DNA of 11,552 bases from Caryophanales bacterium (GTDB taxonomy: Bacteria > Bacillota_I > Bacilli_A > RFN20 > CAG-826), in the NCBI GenBank assembly GCA_022781015.1, contig JALEUF010000011.1, positions 1 to 11,552 of the forward strand. Reading direction: 5' to 3'. The notes under the pieces were generated by a model. The model had not been told where the DNA came from. It made no database searches and saw only the letters and a list, made by a program, of their open reading frames with translations. Position numbers and translations under genes: made by a program. Positions 6,277 to 11,552 of this stretch are shown piece by piece; the stretch's first letter is position 1, and every line of letters starts with the position of its first letter.

Positions 6277-8697
6277 TTAGTTATGTTTCTTTTTTCTAAT
6301 AAGGACGAAGCTAGTAATAGCAACAGCTGATACCGCTAGTAAGGTACATACTAATATGGTTGTAGAATTAGAAGCAGCATTGCCACCGAATATTCCAATG
6401 GAAGTCTTAGAAGAAACACTTCTCCACATATCCATGGCAGTTCTAGCGGCTTCATAATCTGGGCTATTATCAAATAACTCTTTTTGAGACTTGGTTAGGC
6501 GTTTGTAAGCTCCTTCTGCAGCTTTAAGTTTATTTTGGCACTTTCCAGCCCTATCGGCTTCAGGGATGGCGGTATAATCTTCACCCATTTGAGCAGTTAT
6601 GTAATTTGCAACAAATTCATCTACTGCTTTCTTATCTTCAACGGCTTCGTCTCTAAATGAACCCTGTGGCAATATAGATGTTCCGTTAGCAAATGGATGG
6701 AAATATTCATTACCATCAGCGTCTTTTATAGAAATATTACGAATGTAGCAATTGTTTACATTGTAATGGTTGCCGTAAATGCGGATTTCCTGGTTGTTAT
6801 AACCGGAATTCATCGTAGTATTTAAAGTTGTTTCTACCTTAGTCCAGGCAGTTGTTCTGCTTTTCTCTCCGGAAACAGTAACGTTACGGTCGGTAACTAG
6901 TGCAACAGATTTACTATTTCCACCATAATATTCAAAGGAAATATTGTAAGGTACATTCGTTTTGCTTACATTCATTCCCAAGGCAGCGAGATTAACCGTT
7001 ATCCAGCCATCAACTGTATCGCCATGATTAGGACTTATATTTCTCATAGATGAATAAGCAACATTACCTTGGTCATCCATATAGACGCCTGTATTTCCAA
7101 GGTAACTTGCCCCTCCAGCCATTAATGGATCAAAGTTTCCGCCATATACAAGTTCATTTCCACTTGCATCCTTTAAAGAAATGTTATCAAGGTCGATAGG
7201 ATTAACAGCATTAAAGATTATGAAAGAAACATCAGCAGCTGCACCGGCATCATTATAAGTTTTAAAAGAGCAAGTAGACGTAGACCATTCCCCATTCGTG
7301 TTAGCAACGGCCACTGGAGCCGACCAGAATTGATCACCAGCAAGATTGAAGCCATCCATTCGAACATTCATATTAGCAACGCCACTTGTTCTATATTTAA
7401 ACGATAAGGTATATTGTCCTTTGGCTATTATTGGTAATGAAATTCCAAGAGACTTCCTGTTTTCTAGATGAATGGCTCTAGTATTTCCAAATCCATTATT
7501 AATATACGCCGAGGTTGGAATATGAGCAAAAACAGATTGATCCCACTTAGCCTCATTAGCGCCTTCGACAAAATCCGCGTAACCCATTGTATTAACAGGG
7601 GCATTTTCTTTTAATTCGAAATCACCATTTTCAACCAAGTTATTGCCTTTTTCATCCAGAACCTCGACATCATCAATTAAATAATATCCAGCGCTCGAAG
7701 TAGTTCCGGCCTTCAATCTTGCATATGGAGCAACAAATATTGGCTCAGCTACGCCTGCCTTGGCAGAGAACTCGATTTCATAAGAATCCCATAAGCCGTG
7801 TGGAGTCCAGCCTCCTTTTGGCAAAGGATTTGTGCTCCAAAATCTATTGCCTGCATTGTCTATGCCATCAAGTTTAACTATCAATTCAGTATTTCCATCA
7901 GCACCAACATATTTATATTTAAAACGAAGAATGTATTTTCCAGTAATTTTATAATCGTCAAACTTTAAGTAAATACCTCTGCCGGCAGTAAGTTTCATTG
8001 CGCTATAGCCAGTTGCAGAATCGCTTGCTAATACATCTGATTTAATATCGAGTAAATCTTTTTCAATTACTTTTTGGTCGCGGCCAGCAAAGAAAGCATC
8101 TGGATTAGAAGGGGTAGATTCAAAGTATTTTGTCCTTCCAGTCATAACTCCAGTTGGAGCAACACCTTCATGAACAAATAACTTGGAAGCGTAGACTTCG
8201 CCAGTTCCAGTGGCTTCAATTTCGATAACAACGCCATTGGTTTCAGGTGTTGTTTTTAACATACCTGGGCGACTTATCCAATCGCCAGTAACTGTAGTAA
8301 CTTTAATTACTTCAGTAGCTTTTAAAGCGGATGCTCCATCTTTATATTCAACGACTCTAATCTTAAGTTGGGACGCTCCCGTTGTCTTAGCATTAACCGA
8401 TAAGTTGTAATAGGTATTTGGTTTGACTGTAGTTAATGTACTACGAGCCATCAAGGCCACTTCAGCAACAGTCCTTTTTAATAAGATTGAATTGCCTTGA
8501 ACAGGATCTTTATAAGGAGAGATTGTATTTTCAGCAGTCACTCCTGATGCTTCCCAGCCAGTTGGCATAGTTGTTGAGGTCGTCTCTGCGGCGTGAACAC
8601 CTACGGAATCAGCCGAAACACGATTGAAAGACGAAAAACCTGCAATTGCCATCAATGAGGACAAAACAGTAAGACTTAAAATATTTTTCTTTTTCAT
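6277..8697 (-). CDS. Surface-anchored multi-module carbohydrate-binding-like protein
   Basis: A complete gene of 806 residues with ATG at 8697 and an upstream AGAAAGGGA ribosome site. Residues 1-36 are a signal peptide (KKK, hydrophobic core, likely cleavage after VHA). Four beta-sandwich modules follow (about 45-180, 190-365, 375-520, 540-665). Modules 2-4 end in a similar strand-turn element (IDDVEVLDEKGN, LDNISLKDASGN, IRNISIKDADGN), and two carry a following NGDFE/GGNFD as seen in CBM4/9-type modules. Modules 2 and 3 share LDGxxxAGxxFWS. Residues 683-760 are a charged helical domain, 780-800 a membrane helix, and the tail is RKKKHN. No catalytic domain and no LPxTG motif is visible, so anchoring is probably by the membrane helix alone. 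It likely binds glycans at the cell surface. The neighbouring glycosidase operon and the cre site support a role in sugar capture. Adhesion to a host or to mucus is an alternative. Confidence 0.75.
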   Translation of the reverse strand: MKKKNILSLTVLSSLMAIAGFSSFNRVSADSVGVHAAETTSTTMPTGWEASGVTAENTISPYKDPVQGNSILLKRTVAEVALMARSTLTTVKPNTYYNLSVNAKTTGASQLKIRVVEYKDGASALKATEVIKVTTVTGDWISRPGMLKTTPETNGVVIEIEATGTGEVYASKLFVHEGVAPTGVMTGRTKYFESTPSNPDAFFAGRDQKVIEKDLLDIKSDVLASDSATGYSAMKLTAGRGIYLKFDDYKITGKYILRFKYKYVGADGNTELIVKLDGIDNAGNRFWSTNPLPKGGWTPHGLWDSYEIEFSAKAGVAEPIFVAPYARLKAGTTSSAGYYLIDDVEVLDEKGNNLVENGDFELKENAPVNTMGYADFVEGANEAKWDQSVFAHIPTSAYINNGFGNTRAIHLENRKSLGISLPIIAKGQYTLSFKYRTSGVANMNVRMDGFNLAGDQFWSAPVAVANTNGEWSTSTCSFKTYNDAGAAADVSFIIFNAVNPIDLDNISLKDASGNELVYGGNFDPLMAGGASYLGNTGVYMDDQGNVAYSSMRNISPNHGDTVDGWITVNLAALGMNVSKTNVPYNISFEYYGGNSKSVALVTDRNVTVSGEKSRTTAWTKVETTLNTTMNSGYNNQEIRIYGNHYNVNNCYIRNISIKDADGNEYFHPFANGTSILPQGSFRDEAVEDKKAVDEFVANYITAQMGEDYTAIPEADRAGKCQNKLKAAEGAYKRLTKSQKELFDNSPDYEAARTAMDMWRSVSSKTSIGIFGGNAASNSTTILVCTLLAVSAVAITSFVLIRKKKHN

Positions 8698-8741
8698 GTA
8701 GAAAAGTCCCTTTCTATAAATATTACTAACTAAAACATATT

Positions 8742-8755
8742 TGAAAGCGCTTACT
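8742..8755 (-). promoter_or_regulatory. CcpA catabolite-responsive element (cre)
   Basis: TGAAAGCGCTTACT, as read on the plus strand, fits the Bacillota cre consensus TGAAARCGYTTWCW at every position. It lies 45-58 bases upstream of the surface protein start and just downstream of the predicted promoter, at roughly +7 to +20. That is the usual place for repression or roadblock by CcpA with HPr-Ser-P. It predicts that the gene is silenced when preferred sugars are present. Confidence 0.8.
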
Positions 8756-8768
8756 TTTTCTTTTCTTT

Positions 8769-8797
8769 TTTAATCTATAAACGTTCAAAATTGTCAA
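8769..8797 (-). promoter_or_regulatory. Promoter of the surface protein gene
   Basis: A perfect -35 box TTGACA (8797-8792) is followed after 17 bases by a weak -10 box ATTAAA (8774-8769). The predicted start is near 8762, giving a leader of about 65 bases that contains the cre site. A TAATAT at 8725-8720 is a second -10 candidate but lacks a good -35 and sits very close to the ribosome site. Confidence 0.5.
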
Positions 8798-8943
8798 TAT
8801 GACTATTTTTAATGGCTTATTAAATTAGTTTTTTATTGTTAATAAATGATTAAGAAAACCCAATATGTAGGGAAAAATAATGTTTTTATTTGAAAGTAAC
8901 AAAGAAAAATTAATTGATATGAAAGTTATCTTTTTTGGTAATT

Positions 8944-8970
8944 AAAAAAGAATATTTAAGTGTTAAATAT
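8944..8970 (-). terminator. AT-rich hairpin terminator after the glycosidase operon
   Basis: Perfect eight-base arms ATATTTAA and TTAAATAT with a three-base loop (8970-8952) start ten bases after the trehalase-like stop codon. They are followed on the minus strand by TC and six T (8949-8944). The stem has no G-C pair, so termination may be incomplete. The rest of the gap (8798-8943) is AT-rich and shows nothing else I can support. Confidence 0.5.
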
Positions 8971-8979
8971 GACAATCGT

Positions 8980-10233
8980 TTATTTATAATCAAAACCTAG
9001 GTCTTCGCAGATTGAAGAGAATCCGCCTGCTGTCCAACCCATCATCTCATTTGCCGGATATTCTTTCTTTTTGGCCCTTCCCCCGATAAAAGGATCATAA
9101 GTCTCCCATAGCTTACCCGTGCTTTTATAAGTCATAGATAGATTCTTTAGCCATCTAAGCCCTACTTCTTTAGCCTCTTCTTCCATTCCTAACTCTTTTA
9201 ATCCCCAATATGCTAAATAATTATCATAAGGCCAAGAGAAAGGATAGGCGGCTTGATATTCTATCTTTTCGTTTTCATCTTTTTGAGTAGATACTATTCC
9301 ATACGGATAAGATAAGCGGCTTAATAATTTTCTAGCCGCATCTTTATTTTTAGATAATCCAGTTATGAAAGGCATGAATTGGCCGCTAAAGCAATAATCT
9401 TCCCTAAATATCTTTTTGCTAGAGAAATCATAATCATAATATAGGCCGTCTTCACTTAACATGAATTTGTCCATCTTCTCTTTTCTAGATCTAGCAGCTT
9501 CTAGGAACTTATTTTCTTTATTTGGTTCAAACATTTTGGATAAAGATGCCAAGTCTAATTCCATGCCGTATAGATTGGCATTTAAATCGACTGGATTAAT
9601 ATATATTCCTTTGTCTAGAAAACGTGGGGTAAAATCTAATCCTGCTTCCGCATCGGCGCAATAGCATTCCCCTAATTCAGCTTTTTTATCAGGATCTATA
9701 TCCAAAGGTAAACCAAGTCTATCTTTAGCAACATAATCATAATAACCACATAAATCTTCCTTAGTTAATTTATTATGTAGATGACGGTTTAAGCCATTCG
9801 GTGCAATTCTTTCTTTCATCCAGAATTCATATTCCTTCTTTAAGGCGTAATAGGCTTTTTCTAGCCACTTCTTATCTTTACTTACTTCATATATATCCTT
9901 GACCATGAAATGAAGATATGGGGGCTGCGAACACCACTTGATTAGATTCTCGCTATAAGCATTAGGAACAAAACCCAATTTATCTAATGCGAATATAAGG
10001 TTGTCGACATTATATTTAGCATATTCAAAATAGCCATCTGCAATCATTCCTCTATTCGTATAGAAAGTATCCCAATAGAAAAGGACATGGAAATCCCCGT
10101 CTATACAAGGAGGTACAAAGGGATATGGAAGAGCATATTTATCACCCTTAACAGGATAATTTAAGGCAGCTTCCCAACGTGAATGTATATATTTTCTAGT
10201 TTCTTTTATATCTAAAATTTCTTTTTCATTCAT
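8980..10233 (-). CDS. Trehalase-like GH37-related (alpha/alpha)6-barrel glycosidase
   Basis: A complete gene of 417 residues. The ATG at 10233 overlaps the GH3 stop as ATGA and has AGGAGG eight bases upstream. No signal peptide is seen, so the enzyme is probably cytoplasmic. Alignment by eye with family GH37 trehalases: FYWDTFY (52-58) for YYWDSYF, FVPNAY (88-93) for the IPNGNR element, SQPP (102-105), AGLDFTPRF (197-205) for SGWDFSSRW with D200 as presumed general acid, NPVDLNA (213-219), QAAYPFSWPY (327-336) for QWDYPxGWxP, WETYD (376-380) with E377 as presumed base, then EYP (391-393) and GWTAG (399-403). It is shorter than the usual ~500 residues. The R of GGRF is D47 and the QWD motif reads QAA, so trehalose may not be the substrate. 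A related inverting clan GH-G alpha-glycosidase (GH63-like) is the main alternative. It likely works with the coupled GH3 enzyme on an imported oligosaccharide. Confidence 0.8.
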   Translation of the reverse strand: MNEKEILDIKETRKYIHSRWEAALNYPVKGDKYALPYPFVPPCIDGDFHVLFYWDTFYTNRGMIADGYFEYAKYNVDNLIFALDKLGFVPNAYSENLIKWCSQPPYLHFMVKDIYEVSKDKKWLEKAYYALKKEYEFWMKERIAPNGLNRHLHNKLTKEDLCGYYDYVAKDRLGLPLDIDPDKKAELGECYCADAEAGLDFTPRFLDKGIYINPVDLNANLYGMELDLASLSKMFEPNKENKFLEAARSRKEKMDKFMLSEDGLYYDYDFSSKKIFREDYCFSGQFMPFITGLSKNKDAARKLLSRLSYPYGIVSTQKDENEKIEYQAAYPFSWPYDNYLAYWGLKELGMEEEAKEVGLRWLKNLSMTYKSTGKLWETYDPFIGGRAKKKEYPANEMMGWTAGGFSSICEDLGFDYK

Positions 10234-11552
10234 AAATATGTCCTCCTCTTAATTGATTCAACTTCAATTTGAATTTCCCCATTTGGATAAGTCTTTTTCA
10301 TATCTAATCCAATATAATAAAAATCATCTTTAGTAAAACTAAATTCAATGACCTTACTCTCTTTGTTTTTTAGATGAATGCGTTTAAATCCAATAAGACG
10401 CCTAGATTGTATACAGACATATTCTTGCTCAAGATTATTCCCATAAATCAAAACTACATGGTCCCCATCAAATGGGCCTAAATTAGTAATCCTAACTTTA
10501 ACTTCTATAACTCCATCATTACTAACTACATCTAAAGATTCGTATCTAAATGTAGAATAAGATAATCCAAATCCAAACGGGAATAATGGGGTTGGTGAGC
10601 TAAATATATAATCTTGCCCAGATTTAGTTAGGCTTCCTGGATTTGAATAATTTCCCTTTGGAAGATAATGGTTATAGAAGCAAGGCAATTGGCCCACGTT
10701 TCTAGCTATAGAAAACGGCAATCTGCCAGAAGGATTGATTTTACCAAGCAATATATCCGCGATTGCTAGATTTCCTCTATTCCCGACTCCATAGCAAAAT
10801 AATAGACCCCCCAAATCACTTAATTCATTTTCAAGGCTAAGAGGTTTACCTCCATAAACTAGGAAAATAATCTTTTTATTTAAGGATTTAATAAAATCAA
10901 ATAATTTCTTTTGGGAAGGTAGCAATCCTATATCATCATTATCATATCCTTCAGAAGAAGTAACCGCGTCAAATGACATCATGGGGTTATTCTTTCCCCC
11001 GTTTTCGCCTCCTGAATAGCCTCTAGAATTATTTCCTCCCGCAAAAATAATTACATCGGCCCAAGAAGCATCTTCTTTTATTCTTTCTTCATCTTTTTCA
11101 AAATAGGTTAAAAAATTGCATCCTTTAACAAATCTAACATTATCTTTGCCAAATCTAGTTATTAAAGCTTCAAGCGGAGTAATCGCCTTTTCTGAACTTG
11201 CGTCTTTATATTTATAATCTTCTAAAACTGCATAATAAGTAATCCCACCAAGTTGGGCTATATCGCCATTTGGACCAACTAATAATATCTTGCTAGATTT
11301 CTTTAAAGGCAGAACTCCATCGTTTTTTAATAAAGTAGCCCCTTCGCTTTCTTCAATATAAGTTAGCTGAAGCGCTTCTTCGGTAAAGACATTTTCTTTT
11401 ATTTTATCTATATCAAAGGAAGGATTTTCAAATAATCCTAATTCAAATTTAGCCTTCAATATCCTAAAAACCGCTTCATCTATCAAAGATAAATAACGTT
11501 CATCGTTTTTTATGTTTTCGATGAAGTCCAGGTTATAACATAAAGGCTCACA
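10230..11552 (-). CDS. GH3 beta-glycosidase, C-terminal part (5' end beyond right edge)
   Basis: The frame is open to the right edge (440 residues visible). A TTG at 11486 lies within it but is internal, because in-frame coding reads upstream to 11552 and joins the helix ending in KFELGLFE that closes the GH3 barrel. The visible part holds the second GH3 domain: EGATLLKNDGVLPL, KILLVGPN, and SSEGYDNDDIGLLP, matching the EGxDRxxLxLP element. Its Glu (codon 10952-10950) is the presumed acid/base. The linker GGKPLSLE, PSGRLPFS and PLFPFGFGLSYSTF follow, then a fibronectin III-like domain (VKVRITNLGPFDGDHVV, LIGFKRI). The barrel with the nucleophile Asp lies outside the window, so substrate preference and any signal peptide cannot be judged. 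Family members release glucose, xylose or N-acetylglucosamine from beta-linked glycosides. It overlaps the trehalase-like gene by four bases, so the two are co-transcribed and translationally coupled. Confidence 0.9.
   Translation of the reverse strand, partial: CEPLCYNLDFIENIKNDERYLSLIDEAVFRILKAKFELGLFENPSFDIDKIKENVFTEEALQLTYIEESEGATLLKNDGVLPLKKSSKILLVGPNGDIAQLGGITYYAVLEDYKYKDASSEKAITPLEALITRFGKDNVRFVKGCNFLTYFEKDEERIKEDASWADVIIFAGGNNSRGYSGGENGGKNNPMMSFDAVTSSEGYDNDDIGLLPSQKKLFDFIKSLNKKIIFLVYGGKPLSLENELSDLGGLLFCYGVGNRGNLAIADILLGKINPSGRLPFSIARNVGQLPCFYNHYLPKGNYSNPGSLTKSGQDYIFSSPTPLFPFGFGLSYSTFRYESLDVVSNDGVIEVKVRITNLGPFDGDHVVLIYGNNLEQEYVCIQSRRLIGFKRIHLKNKESKVIEFSFTKDDFYYIGLDMKKTYPNGEIQIEVESIKRRTYL
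10241..10247 (-). promoter_or_regulatory. Ribosome binding site of the trehalase-like gene
   Basis: AGGAGGA on the minus strand lies within the last codons of the GH3 gene, with eight bases between AGGAGG and the ATG at 10233. It supports this start and the ATGA coupling of the two hydrolases. Confidence 0.75.

Noticed and set aside
8210..8410. Plus-strand open frame opposite the surface protein
   Set aside because: It is antisense to a Thr/Ser/Val-rich module, a composition that leaves the opposite strand open by chance.
8874..8893. AAATAA/TTATTT inverted repeat in the gap before the surface protein gene
   Set aside because: Only six A/T pairs within an AT-rich stretch, as expected by chance.
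11421..11486. TTG at 11486 as the start of the GH3 gene
   Set aside because: In-frame coding with GH3-like helix sequence continues upstream to the window edge, and no ribosome site precedes the TTG. The gene is cut by the window and does not start here.
1..11552. CRISPR array, tRNA, rRNA, IS element or attachment site
   Set aside because: I found no regularly spaced repeats, cloverleaf, transposase or integrase, or terminal repeats in either strand.

Overview
The window is AT-rich and every gene I can support lies on the minus strand, so the reading order is from high to low coordinates. Strong GGAGG-type ribosome sites, tight overlaps, a textbook CcpA cre box and a Gram-positive style surface protein (signal peptide, C-terminal membrane segment, basic tail) suggest a low-GC Bacillota, probably an uncultured host- or gut-associated Bacilli lineage. 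TGG encodes Trp and TGA is used as a stop, so the standard bacterial code applies and a Mycoplasma-type code does not. The lineage call is an inference from style only.

Right part (8980-11552): two co-transcribed glycoside hydrolase genes. The first is the C-terminal part of a GH3 beta-glycosidase whose start lies outside the window. Its stop overlaps, as ATGA, the start of a compact (417 aa) trehalase-like (alpha/alpha)6-barrel hydrolase related to GH37. The trehalase-like enzyme keeps both catalytic carboxylates but lacks several residues that bind trehalose in the classical enzymes. An AT-only hairpin with a T run probably ends this operon.

Middle part (6277-8797): a separately transcribed 806-residue surface protein made of about four carbohydrate-binding-like beta-sandwich modules, a helical domain and a membrane anchor. 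It has a TTGACA promoter, a perfect cre site just downstream of the -10 region and a good intrinsic terminator. Together with the hydrolases it looks like a catabolite-controlled glycan capture and breakdown locus.

Left part (1-6220): a two-gene operon unrelated to sugar use. A 1153-residue protein of the DruH (STY4851/YjiT-like) kind is followed after one base by a large DEAH-box helicase with Cys-rich zinc ribbons, which runs off the left edge. This architecture matches a type III Druantia (DruH-DruE) anti-phage system. The operon has its own leader, with a 24-base inverted repeat placed where an operator or 5' stem-loop would sit. This is the most interesting part of the window.
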